DNA of 64,000 nucleotides. Origin: JAMHWF01 sp035911095. Its GTDB lineage: Bacteria; Pseudomonadota; Gammaproteobacteria; Burkholderiales; Burkholderiaceae_C. Below the pieces are notes generated by a model. It was given only the letters and a program-made list of their open reading frames with translations. It searched no databases and was not told where the DNA came from. Shown in pieces: positions 55,978 through 64,000 of the stretch (the first letter of the stretch is position 1; every line of letters begins with the position of its first letter). The DNA is taken from contig JAMHWF010000033.1 in NCBI GenBank assembly GCA_035911095.1, forward strand, positions 14,900 to 78,899. Reading direction: 5' to 3'. The translations under genes and the position numbers were made by a program.

Positions 55978-58900
55978 TCAGGCCTTCAGGTGGAGCTTGC
56001 CGTCGACGATGCGCGCCGCCGCGCCGGCGGCGACGCCCTCGACCAACTTCAGATGCGCCAGCCCCTTCGCGGCGAGCTGGCCGAAGTCGAGCGAGGGCAC
56101 GTCCTTCGTGAAGCCCTGCGACAGGAAGATGCCGGGCAGCACGAGCCCGGTGCCCTTCAGGTCCTTCTGCCGCACCAGGCGCAGGCGGGCGAGCGACATG
56201 GCCTCGCGCACGGTGTCGACCAGCGCGTCGAGCGTCCAGTTCGCCGCCGCCGGGTCGGCCGGCACCGCGAGCAGCAGGCTCTGCGGCGGGCGCGCGCCCG
56301 GAGCATCGAAGTGGAAGCCGATCGCCGTCTTCTCGTGCGTGGGCGGCAGCGACTCGGACCACTCGTCGACGAAGAGGCCCGCAAAGCCGTCGCCGGGCGC
56401 GATCGCGTCCAGCGCCGCCGGCGCATGGGCGACGACCGCGACGCAGCCTCGCAGGTCCTGCACGACCTCGCGGCCGTCGGCGTCGACGCGGCGCGCCGGC
56501 GGCAGCGCGCCCCAGTGCGCGGCCGGGTCGCGCGGGAACTGCAGCAGCTTGAAGTCTTCCGGCGCCGCGTCCAGGCCCTGCGCCTCGGCGGCCGTCAGCA
56601 CGTCGGCCAGGCGGCCCACCGCCTCGCGCACGCAGCCCAGCTTGGGCAGCCAGCCGGCGACCAGCCAGTCATCGTGGCCGAGGTCGGCCTTGCCGAACAG
56701 CGTGTCGCGGTCGCCGAGCGTCGCGCCAGCTTCGCCCGCATAGCTGCCGAGCGTGAACAGCGGCAGCAGCGGGAAGGCCTTGCCGAGGATCGCCTTCACG
56801 CGTGCGACGGTCGCCTCGGCCTGCACCGCGAACGGCACCGCGGCGCCGTCGGCGTCGGTGGGCGAGGGCGGCGGCGCAGCCTCGAGCCGGGCCGCGACCT
56901 CGGCGCGCAGCGCGCGCCCGCGCGCCACGGCGCCCGCCAGGCTGTCGGGCGCCGCGACGCGCGTGCCTTCGCTGTCGCCGTCGCCGGCGCCGTCGGCCGT
57001 GGCGGTGGCCACGCCGGCGGTCGCGATCGCCGCGCGCCAGCCGAGCGCGTGGGCCTGCCCGAGCGCGGCGACCAGCGCGTCCCGCTGCGCGGCGACCGTC
57101 GGGTCGGCCGCATCCAGCACCGCCACCTCGTCGAGATCGTCGGGGAACGGCGCCAGCGCGCCGTCCAGCGCCGCGAGCACCGCATCCGCCTCGGCCTGGG
57201 CGATCGCGAGCCGGGCCTGCAGCTCCGCCAAATCGACGCCGGCGTGCTCGCCGTCGTTCAGCGTCGCCTCGGTCTCGATGCCGTCGACCGCGCGCACCAG
57301 GTCCATCCGGCGCAGCGGCCGCACCCGTTCGAGCAGGCGGCGCAGCAGCCAGGCATAGGACTCGAACGCGACCAGGCCGAGCGTGCCGGCAGGCGCGTCG
57401 GCCGGCGCCTCGGCGTCGAGCACCAGGGCCAGCGCATCGGCCTCCGCGCCGAAACGGGCCTTCGCCGCCTCGCCGAGTGCGAGCGCGAGGCGTTCCTGCA
57501 CCGCGCTGCGGCCGGCGCCCTGCTCGACCTCGCTGCCGAGCACCAGCGCCAGTGGCGAGAGGCCGAGCGCCTCGAAGCCGATCTCGAGCGTCTCGCCGCG
57601 GTCATCCCAGCCTTGCTGCGGCCGGCCGTCGACCGGCGGCGCCTCGACCGGGTGCAGCACGCGCGCGAAGCAGCGGTAGCGCGTGGGCGCGCCGAGCAGC
57701 CGCGCGAGCCAGGCGTTGAGCCGCGGCTCCACGCGCGCGGCGAGGTCGGCCGGCCAGTCGGGCGCGTCGCTGGACTGCAGCGCGACCACCACCCGCTGCG
57801 CATAGCCGCGCGTCGCGTGCGGGGTGTCGGCCACGCGCGTCTCGGGCGGCCGCTGCTGCTGGTCGATCGCCTGCATCGAGGCGCCGGCGGCGTCGAGGTT
57901 GCCGCCGGCGATGTGGTGCACGCTGTCGGCGATCAGCAGGTCGGCCACCGCGTCGAGCTGGTCGGCCAGCTCGTCGATCGCGGCGGCAAGGCGCGGCTGG
58001 TCGGCCGCCGGCACGCCGGCCGGGGTGATCCCGGCGATGCCCTTCTCGCGGTACTCGGCGACCAGGCGCACGCCGTCGGCGACGTTGCGCGCGGCGATCG
58101 CATCGCCCGGCTCGTCGGCCGCCGTCTCACCGGAGGGCACCAGCGGGAAGGCGCGGCGGAACTCGAGGATGTGCTGCGGCAGCCCGGCCACGTGCAGCGC
58201 GCGCTCGAAGCGGTAGCCGAGCAGCGCGGCCATCGACTGGCCGTTGGCCAGGCCTTCGAGCAGGCGCCGCGCGCGCTTGACGCGGTGCGAGCGCAGGTCG
58301 ATGTCGAAGGCGTTGCCGGCCTGCTCGCGGTTCGCGAGGTGGCCGCTGCGCAGGATCGCCGCCGTCGTCGCCTGCTGGATCGACGGCGCATGCACGTAGC
58401 CCAGGCTGTCGTCGCCACGCGCGCCGGTGTCGGGCCGCAGGCCCTCGACGATTCCCCAGGCGCCGAGGTGCAGGCCGAGCGGCGCCTTCTCGCGCATCTC
58501 GTCGAGCCGCTTGGTCGCGAGCGAGGTGATCCAGGCGTCCAGCCGGTTCGAGGCCAGGTCGAGCGTGCTGCGCAGCGCCAGCCCCAGCTCGCCCACGGTG
58601 GCCTGCTGCAGGAAGCCGAGGCTCTCGGCCAGGCTGGCGACGTTGCGCAGCTGCTCGGGCCATTCGAGGCGCGGGCGGCCGAGCCAGCTGCCGATCCAGC
58701 CTTCGATCGACTGATCGCCGGTGGTGCCGACCAGCTGCAGCCCCATCAGCGCGCTGGCGCTGCCGATGTCGACCTGGTCGCCGAGCGGCGTCTCGAGGTC
58801 GACGCCCGAGAACTCGGCATAGCGCCAGTGCGAGGCGCGGGCCTTGACGTCGGCCGTGAGGTCCGGCAGCCGCTGGATGTGGCTGCTGAAGAGCCGGCGG

Positions 58901-60954
58901 CCGGACTGCGTCAGCTCCTCGTCGACCGCGAAGGCGAGCATCGCCTCGAGCAGCGATTCGCCGGCCTGCATCGCGACCAGCGGGCGGCGGATCTCCGCCG
59001 TCGGCCGACCCAGCAGCTCGATCAGCGTCGCCAGGTAGTCGGGGGCGAGCCGGGCCGCGTCGGGGCGCTCGCGCTGCGGGTGGTCGGGATCGCGCTGCAC
59101 CCAGGGCACGGCGTCGAGCGGGTGCGGCTGGGGCTTGACCGCGCAGGTGGCGAGGAAGGGCTGCTTCAGCTGGCCCGGCTTGCCGTCGAGCAGGGTCTCG
59201 GTGACCAGGCGCATCAGCGCCGCCTGCGCGCTCGCGTGGTCCTTGATCTCCGGGTAGTTGGCGATCGCCGCCGGGCCGACGACCTGCCAGAAGCGCTTGC
59301 CCGCCGCCCAGGGCTGCATCGCCAGCACGTTGTGCAGGCTCTCCGGGCTCGGGTCGGCGAGCGAGGGCACGCCGGCAATCGCCGCCGTCCAGGCGCCGCG
59401 GAACCACTCGAGCGCCTGCAGCAGCTCGCGCTCGAGCGCCGAGTTCGCCTTCGGCTGGAAGCCGCGCGCCGTGACCGGCAGCAGGCCATAGGGCTGGCGG
59501 CCGAAGCGCAGCGTCGAGAGCGGCCCGCTCGGGCGCAGGTAGCGCACCGCGTGGGCGCGCAGCTGCTCGATCGCGGCGTCGCTCACCAGAGTCTCGGCCT
59601 GGTCGAGCGGGTTCCAGAAGTAGCGCAGCGTGAAGCCGAGCGTCGCGTTCCACAGCGCGTTCTGCATGTGGGCCGAGGTCGCGCCTTCCTGCAGCGCGGC
59701 ACCGGGCAGGCGGCCGGCGTCGAAAGCATCTTTCGGCAGGCCGAGCAGCGCCTGCAGGCGTGCGCCGGCGCTGGCCAGCTCGTCGGCGGCCGCCTCGGCG
59801 CGCGCGGCGGTGGCCTCGGGCGCGAGCGCGGCCTGCAGGTCGGCGCCGTTGGCCGCGAAGCCGGCGCGGCCGGCGCCGGTGTTGTTGCTCGGCGTGCCCT
59901 GGGCGACGAAGGAGAGGCCGTCGCCGTGGGCGTGGTTGTCGAACAGCGAGCCGACGAGCGCGGCCGCGCTCTCCGGCGTCTGCGTCCAGTCGACGCCGAG
60001 CACGACGAGGCCGTCGACCGGGTCGCTGAGCTTGGCGCCGTTCTTCAGGTCGCGCGCGGTGACGGTGATCGCCATGCCGGCCTCGACCGCGGCCGCGTAG
60101 TCGACCAGCCAGGCGCGGTCGCCGTCGAAGGGCTGCCAGGCCGCGGCGCCGCCGGCCGCCTGCAGCGGGTCGAAGCTCGGCGCCAGCGGCAGCCAATCGG
60201 CGACTGCGCGGCCCCAGACGCGGAACATCTCGACCGCCGCGCCGCCGCGCAGGTGGCGCCAGCCGATCGCGACGAAGCGGTCGGGCAGCGCGGCGGCGGC
60301 GGGGCGGCGCCCTTCGGCGGCGGAGGCGGGCCAGGCGCCGGGGTCGAACTGCGGCTCGGGCTCCTGCCCGATCGTCGCGACGTTGAGCGGCGTCGTCGCC
60401 TGCACCAGGTAGGCGGCGCGCATCGGCCCGTAGGCGAGGGCGATCGCCTGCCAGGGCAGGGCGGGCTCGGCCGGTGCGGCGTAGCGCTCGCGCCAGTAGC
60501 GCTGGCCGGCCTCGGCCTCCGCCTCGGTCAGGCCCGGGTCGTGCTGCCAGGTGTGCGGCGCGTCCGGGTAGATGCGGATCATCAGCTGCGTCAGCGCGTC
60601 GTCGTAGCGCGTCTGCAGCGCCACCGGCAGCAGCAGCACCGGGTGCTCGGTGCCCAGCGCCTCGACCAGCAGGGCAGGGTCGCGATTGGCGAGCAGGCCT
60701 TCCTGCAGCTGAAGGGTCGCGGCCAGCGCGCCGTCGGCGGCGGTGATCGCGCCGCGCGCCGCCTGCGCCAGGCCGGCAACCTGCGCCTCCTGCTCGCGCA
60801 GCAGGCCGGCATCGGCGCCGCTGCGGCGCAGCCGTTCCAGCTCGGCCTGCGCCGCGTGGTGGCGGGCGCCGGCGGCGCGCTGGTCCGCGCGGCGGGCCTC
60901 GAGTTCGGCGCGTGCCTGCGCGATCGGTCGGCGGTCGAGGTCGAGCGGGGGCAT
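55978..60954 (-). CDS. Giant (1,658-residue) protein of unknown function (cluster gene 2)
   Basis: A 1,658-residue soluble protein. The N-terminal 90 residues are a coiled-coil-like Ala/Glu/Arg helix ('AQARAELEARRADQRAAGARHHAAQAELERLRR'). The body has alternating segments, including 'AVEMFRVWGRAVADWLPLAPSFDPLQAAGG', 'NATLGFTLRYFWNPLDQAETLV', 'LRFGRQPYGLLPVTARGF' (about 590-610), 'LMGLQLVGTTGDQSIEGWIGSWLGRPRLEWPEQLRNVASLAESLGFLQ', and a C-terminal 'GIFLSQGFTKDVPSLDFGQLAAKGLAHLKLVEG'. It lacks signal, membrane and enzyme motifs known to me. The true start is ATG 60954, just 5 bp after the neighbour's stop; the same frame is open to 61728 inside that neighbour. No stop interrupts it over 4.9 kb, so it is a real gene. 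Confidence 0.75.
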   Translation of the reverse strand: MPPLDLDRRPIAQARAELEARRADQRAAGARHHAAQAELERLRRSGADAGLLREQEAQVAGLAQAARGAITAADGALAATLQLQEGLLANRDPALLVEALGTEHPVLLLPVALQTRYDDALTQLMIRIYPDAPHTWQHDPGLTEAEAEAGQRYWRERYAAPAEPALPWQAIALAYGPMRAAYLVQATTPLNVATIGQEPEPQFDPGAWPASAAEGRRPAAAALPDRFVAIGWRHLRGGAAVEMFRVWGRAVADWLPLAPSFDPLQAAGGAAAWQPFDGDRAWLVDYAAAVEAGMAITVTARDLKNGAKLSDPVDGLVVLGVDWTQTPESAAALVGSLFDNHAHGDGLSFVAQGTPSNNTGAGRAGFAANGADLQAALAPEATAARAEAAADELASAGARLQALLGLPKDAFDAGRLPGAALQEGATSAHMQNALWNATLGFTLRYFWNPLDQAETLVSDAAIEQLRAHAVRYLRPSGPLSTLRFGRQPYGLLPVTARGFQPKANSALERELLQALEWFRGAWTAAIAGVPSLADPSPESLHNVLAMQPWAAGKRFWQVVGPAAIANYPEIKDHASAQAALMRLVTETLLDGKPGQLKQPFLATCAVKPQPHPLDAVPWVQRDPDHPQRERPDAARLAPDYLATLIELLGRPTAEIRRPLVAMQAGESLLEAMLAFAVDEELTQSGRRLFSSHIQRLPDLTADVKARASHWRYAEFSGVDLETPLGDQVDIGSASALMGLQLVGTTGDQSIEGWIGSWLGRPRLEWPEQLRNVASLAESLGFLQQATVGELGLALRSTLDLASNRLDAWITSLATKRLDEMREKAPLGLHLGAWGIVEGLRPDTGARGDDSLGYVHAPSIQQATTAAILRSGHLANREQAGNAFDIDLRSHRVKRARRLLEGLANGQSMAALLGYRFERALHVAGLPQHILEFRRAFPLVPSGETAADEPGDAIAARNVADGVRLVAEYREKGIAGITPAGVPAADQPRLAAAIDELADQLDAVADLLIADSVHHIAGGNLDAAGASMQAIDQQQRPPETRVADTPHATRGYAQRVVVALQSSDAPDWPADLAARVEPRLNAWLARLLGAPTRYRCFARVLHPVEAPPVDGRPQQGWDDRGETLEIGFEALGLSPLALVLGSEVEQGAGRSAVQERLALALGEAAKARFGAEADALALVLDAEAPADAPAGTLGLVAFESYAWLLRRLLERVRPLRRMDLVRAVDGIETEATLNDGEHAGVDLAELQARLAIAQAEADAVLAALDGALAPFPDDLDEVAVLDAADPTVAAQRDALVAALGQAHALGWRAAIATAGVATATADGAGDGDSEGTRVAAPDSLAGAVARGRALRAEVAARLEAAPPPSPTDADGAAVPFAVQAEATVARVKAILGKAFPLLPLFTLGSYAGEAGATLGDRDTLFGKADLGHDDWLVAGWLPKLGCVREAVGRLADVLTAAEAQGLDAAPEDFKLLQFPRDPAAHWGALPPARRVDADGREVVQDLRGCVAVVAHAPAALDAIAPGDGFAGLFVDEWSESLPPTHEKTAIGFHFDAPGARPPQSLLLAVPADPAAANWTLDALVDTVREAMSLARLRLVRQKDLKGTGLVLPGIFLSQGFTKDVPSLDFGQLAAKGLAHLKLVEGVAAGAAARIVDGKLHLKA

Positions 60955-60959
60955 GGCGT

Positions 60960-63900
60960 TCAGGTGGCGAGGTCGGGGCCGACGAAGTAGGCGCGGAAGG
61001 GTTCCTGCAGCAGCGCCTTCGCGATCTCGGCCGAGGTCGGCGTCGTGCTCAGGGTCGTGAAGTCGGCGAACGGCAGGTTCGGCGGCGCGACCAGCGCCGA
61101 GACGGAGACGTGGCCGCCGGCCGCCACCTGCAGGTGCGACCAGGACAGCGCCTTGTAGAGGTTGAAGGCCGGCGCCCCGCGCGGCCGTGCCCGCACGGCC
61201 GCCTCGGCCAGCGCGCCGGCCAGCACCGCGCGGCGCTTCGCGCCGATGGTCGGGCCCGGGCCGCCGGCCGGCGGCTCGTCCACGTCGAAGCCGAAGCGCG
61301 GTTCGCTCATCGGCTCCTCGAGCACGAAGCACCAGTCGCCGACCTGCTCGCGGTCGATGTCGAAGCCGAAGAAGTTGATGTCGGGCGGAATGAAGCCGCC
61401 GAAGCTCGGCCGCTCCACGGCGCCCGCGGGCGGGGCGCCGTCGACCTTCAGCAGCTGGCTCTCGGCCGCGCCGGCCGAGCGGTTGCGCTTCCAGGCGTAG
61501 ACGTAGGTGTTCGGGTAGCGCCGCAGCAGCTGGCCGCGCACCAGCAGCGCGACCCGGTTCGGGTCGGTCAGGTTCGGGTCGCGGCGCAGGCCGAGCGGCT
61601 GCGGGCCCCACTGGTGGATCGGCTGCATGTCGTCCAGCGGCAGCGCGGCGCCGGCGGCATCGACGCCGAGGCGGCCCCAGAAGCGCTGGAAGGGCGTGCC
61701 GCGCAGGTCGGTCGGGAAGCCGCGCCACAGCAGCTCGCGGTTCATCTCCGCGTTGGCGCCGACCATGAAGGCGTCGACGAAGAACTGGTTGACCTGCACC
61801 AGCATCACCAGGTCCTGCGGCAGGTTGCCGACGCCGGGCATGAAGGCCTCGGCGTCGAGCGCCGCCAGGGCCTGGTACATCGGGTCGCGCAGCCGCGGCC
61901 AGGCCATGACCCGGTCGGCGAGCCGCGGTACCAGGAAGCGCTGCAGCCTGGCGCCCGCATCGGCGGCCAGGTAGCGGCCGACGAAGGCATTGCCCGCGTT
62001 CGCGGCGGTGTTCGCGATCGACACCGTCGCGGCGAGCCGCGCCGGCAGCGTCAGCTCCGGGTCGGTGCGCGCCCGCACGATCTGCGCCGCCTGGGCGACG
62101 CCGAAGTCCACCGCCTGCACCTCGAGCTTCGCGCCGACCAGCGGGTCGGCCCAGAGCTGCTGCACCTGCTGCGTCGCCTTCTCGAAGCGCCGCAGGGTGT
62201 CCTCGCGCACCAGCGGCGGCGGCATCGCGACGCCGGCCACGCCGGGCCGCCGGTCGGCCGGCGGGCGCTCGCCGATGATGCGGAAGTCGGGGTCCAGGCG
62301 CAGCCGCACCTCGCCGAGACGGCCGCTCGAGATGCTGTCGATCGGCAGCGAGCCCACCACGCCGATCGGGTCCGGGCGCAGCCGGCCGGCGGGCAGCTGG
62401 ATGCGCCCGACCAGGCCCGCGGTGCCGGCCAGCGGCCGCGGGGTCGCCAGCGCCGCGCGCGGGATCACCTGGCGGACCGTGCCGATGCGCACCACGGCGC
62501 GCTCGTCGATCGCGATCTCGCCGCCGGCCTTCAGGGTCAGAGGCCGCAGCTCGAGCACGCCGGTCGCGATGTCGGCCTCGATCAGCGCGCCCTGGGCCTC
62601 GCGCGTCAGCCCGTCCAGGCGCGTCGCGACCGGCACCCAGTCGGCGAGGCGCACCCCGGGCGCGGCGCTCACCAGCTCGCCGAAGCGCGAGACATGCTGG
62701 TCGACGATCACGCCGCGCGCGTCGCGCGCCGGCACGAGCGCGGGCGCGCCCCTGCGCTCGAAGGTCTTGCGCGCCTGCTCGCCCTGCGTGAGCAGGCCCT
62801 TCAGCTCGCCGGCGCCGAAGCGGCGGCCGAAGCCCAGGCCCTCGAGGTCGACCGGCGTGCGGTCGTCGAGCGAGAGGTCGACGCCGTCGAGCAGCCGCGT
62901 GCCGAGGATGCCGTCCGGCACGTAGCGGTTCACCACGAAGGCGTCGCCGCGCTGCGTGGCCTGGGCCATCTGCGCGAAGTAGCGCGTGCCGAGCGAGCCC
63001 AGGCGGGCCAGGCCGTCGACGCGCCGGGCGGCGGCGCGCAGCGCGGGGCGGTTCGGCGAGGCGTGCCGGCGCAGCGCGGTCTCGGTCAGCGCGGCGGGCA
63101 GGCTGCTGCGGTCGACCTGGCCGCGCACCGACGCCAGCTGGCCGCCGATGCGCAGCGCCGGCTGCCCGCGGGCGTCCAGCGCCTCGATGCGCGCCAGCGC
63201 CGGGCCCATCAGCTGCAGCAGGCGCTCGGGCTTCAGCGGCTCGAAGTGCTTGCGGCGGATCGCGCGCTGGGTCTCGATCGCGAGCCGGGTCAGGTTGAAC
63301 TTCAGCTCGGCGGCGCGGATGTCGCCGACCTGGTCCCAGCAGGCGTCGACGTAGTCCTCCTGGTTGCGCCGCACGACTTCGTAGCCGTGGCCGGCCGCCC
63401 CGCGGTAGCGCGGGTTCAGGTTGAGGCCGGCGAGCCAGGGCGTGTGCTCGCGCCAGGCCTCGTCGCTTGCCGGCCAGGGCGCCGGCAGCGGCGCGGTGTG
63501 CTGCTTGGCGTGCCAGGCGCCGGCGAGCGGCGCCTTCACCTCGAGCCGGCGCACGCTGCCGTCGGCCTCGTCGACGACCGGGTTGTCGACCTGCTCGTTC
63601 GGCGTGTTGACGATGATCGCCAGGCTCTCGGCCTGCGTTTCGGCAGGCGGGCCGCCGGGGCGGTAGCGGATCGGCACCAGCGCGCCTTCCATCGTCGTCG
63701 CGAGGCCGGGCGTGGAGCCGTTCAGCAGGTCGTCGACGCGCATCGGCGCGGTGCCGATGCGGGCCAGCTCGTCCTCCAGCGGCGTGCCCTTGTACGAGCC
63801 GGGCGTGCGCAGGCGCCGCGCCAGCGACTCGAAGTCGCCGGCCGGCCCGGTCGAGAACGACCAGTGGTGGTAGACCGGCAGCGTCACGTCGCCGGCCGCG

Positions 63901-64000
63901 GGGTGCGACCAGGCCGGCGCCAGCGTTTCCATCGCCGGGTCCTCCGGCCGCACGAGGCCGAGGCCGCGCAGCCGCCCGGGTTCGAAGGCGGGCACCAGGC
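60960..64000 (-). CDS. Large protein of unknown function, N-terminus beyond right edge (cluster gene 1)
   Basis: At least 1,013 residues; the frame continues past the right edge, and the GTG at 63995 is only an internal Val. Visible landmarks: 'VPAFEPGRLRGLGLVRPED' at the edge, 'LPVYHHWSFSTGPAGDFESLARRLRTPGSYKGTP', a mid-region rich in Arg/Leu, 'LPQDLVMLVQVNQFFVDAFMVGANAEMNRELLWRGFPTDLRGTPFQRFWGR' and 'PPDINFFGFDIDREQVGDWCFVLEEPMSEPRFGFDVDEPP' near the C-terminus. There is no membrane or signal segment in the visible part and no recognised domain. It is first of the three-gene cluster, followed at 5 and 3 bp by the others. Confidence 0.75.
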   Translation of the reverse strand, partial: LVPAFEPGRLRGLGLVRPEDPAMETLAPAWSHPAAGDVTLPVYHHWSFSTGPAGDFESLARRLRTPGSYKGTPLEDELARIGTAPMRVDDLLNGSTPGLATTMEGALVPIRYRPGGPPAETQAESLAIIVNTPNEQVDNPVVDEADGSVRRLEVKAPLAGAWHAKQHTAPLPAPWPASDEAWREHTPWLAGLNLNPRYRGAAGHGYEVVRRNQEDYVDACWDQVGDIRAAELKFNLTRLAIETQRAIRRKHFEPLKPERLLQLMGPALARIEALDARGQPALRIGGQLASVRGQVDRSSLPAALTETALRRHASPNRPALRAAARRVDGLARLGSLGTRYFAQMAQATQRGDAFVVNRYVPDGILGTRLLDGVDLSLDDRTPVDLEGLGFGRRFGAGELKGLLTQGEQARKTFERRGAPALVPARDARGVIVDQHVSRFGELVSAAPGVRLADWVPVATRLDGLTREAQGALIEADIATGVLELRPLTLKAGGEIAIDERAVVRIGTVRQVIPRAALATPRPLAGTAGLVGRIQLPAGRLRPDPIGVVGSLPIDSISSGRLGEVRLRLDPDFRIIGERPPADRRPGVAGVAMPPPLVREDTLRRFEKATQQVQQLWADPLVGAKLEVQAVDFGVAQAAQIVRARTDPELTLPARLAATVSIANTAANAGNAFVGRYLAADAGARLQRFLVPRLADRVMAWPRLRDPMYQALAALDAEAFMPGVGNLPQDLVMLVQVNQFFVDAFMVGANAEMNRELLWRGFPTDLRGTPFQRFWGRLGVDAAGAALPLDDMQPIHQWGPQPLGLRRDPNLTDPNRVALLVRGQLLRRYPNTYVYAWKRNRSAGAAESQLLKVDGAPPAGAVERPSFGGFIPPDINFFGFDIDREQVGDWCFVLEEPMSEPRFGFDVDEPPAGGPGPTIGAKRRAVLAGALAEAAVRARPRGAPAFNLYKALSWSHLQVAAGGHVSVSALVAPPNLPFADFTTLSTTPTSAEIAKALLQEPFRAYFVGPDLAT

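Noticed and set aside
55990..60990. A 1,666-codon open frame on the plus strand opposite the giant gene
   Set aside because: Its translation is Arg/Ala/Gly/Gln-rich low-complexity protein with no motifs. It is the antisense shadow expected when a GC-rich gene avoids certain codons; the minus-strand frame has ordered domains.

Overview
The window is very GC-rich chromosomal DNA, roughly 70% GC by eye. The gene content is typical of Burkholderiales: a Bug-type solute receptor, DctPQM TRAP genes, a TAXI protein, DUF3422, DUF1428 and PepSY/DUF3649/DUF3325 iron genes. My inference is a free-living betaproteobacterium of the Rubrivivax/Leptothrix/Ideonella type; no rRNA or tRNA is present to settle this.

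Layout. 0-3.8 kb: an unrecognised protein cut by the left edge, a DUF167 protein, RhlE helicase and a DUF3574 protein. 3.8-11 kb: two paralogous 5'-nucleotidases around a glycerophosphodiester phosphodiesterase and an MFS exporter, which looks like nucleotide and phosphodiester scavenging. The gap inside this block holds two inverted 96-bp palindromic elements whose stems covary. 11-16.4 kb: a signalling operon (TonB-dependent receptor, YfiR-like periplasmic protein, hybrid histidine kinase). 16.6-25.7 kb: EttA, a large zinc metalloprotease lipoprotein, a Bug receptor and a complete TRAP transporter. 26-31.7 kb: a metal-reduction cluster with two PepSY membrane proteins, DUF3649, a DUF3325 fusion and two periplasmic proteins. 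31.8-49.7 kb: mixed metabolism and surface genes (DUF3422, fructokinase, aminopeptidase P, TAXI protein, a frameshifted patatin/Omp85 type Vd autotransporter, a RusA-like protein, CoA-transferase, dihaem peroxidase-like lipoprotein, VOC protein, DUF1428, NAD synthetase, ParDE, TetR, YdjM-like hydrolase).

49.7-54 kb is an accessory island with visibly lower GC and relaxed codon use. It carries a tightly coupled operon: excisionase-type HTH protein, a 16-codon micro-ORF, a ParB/Srx-domain protein, a protein with a nuclease-like motif, and an N4/N6 DNA methyltransferase. It looks like an undescribed restriction-modification or phage-defence module and is the strongest candidate for a new system here.

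54-64 kb (minus strand) holds three adjacent large unrecognised proteins (more than 1,013, 1,658 and 656 residues) separated by only 3-5 bp. They must act together, but nothing in them reveals a function.

Limits: all calls come from reading translations and motifs by eye. Family names rest on remembered motif patterns, not on searches.
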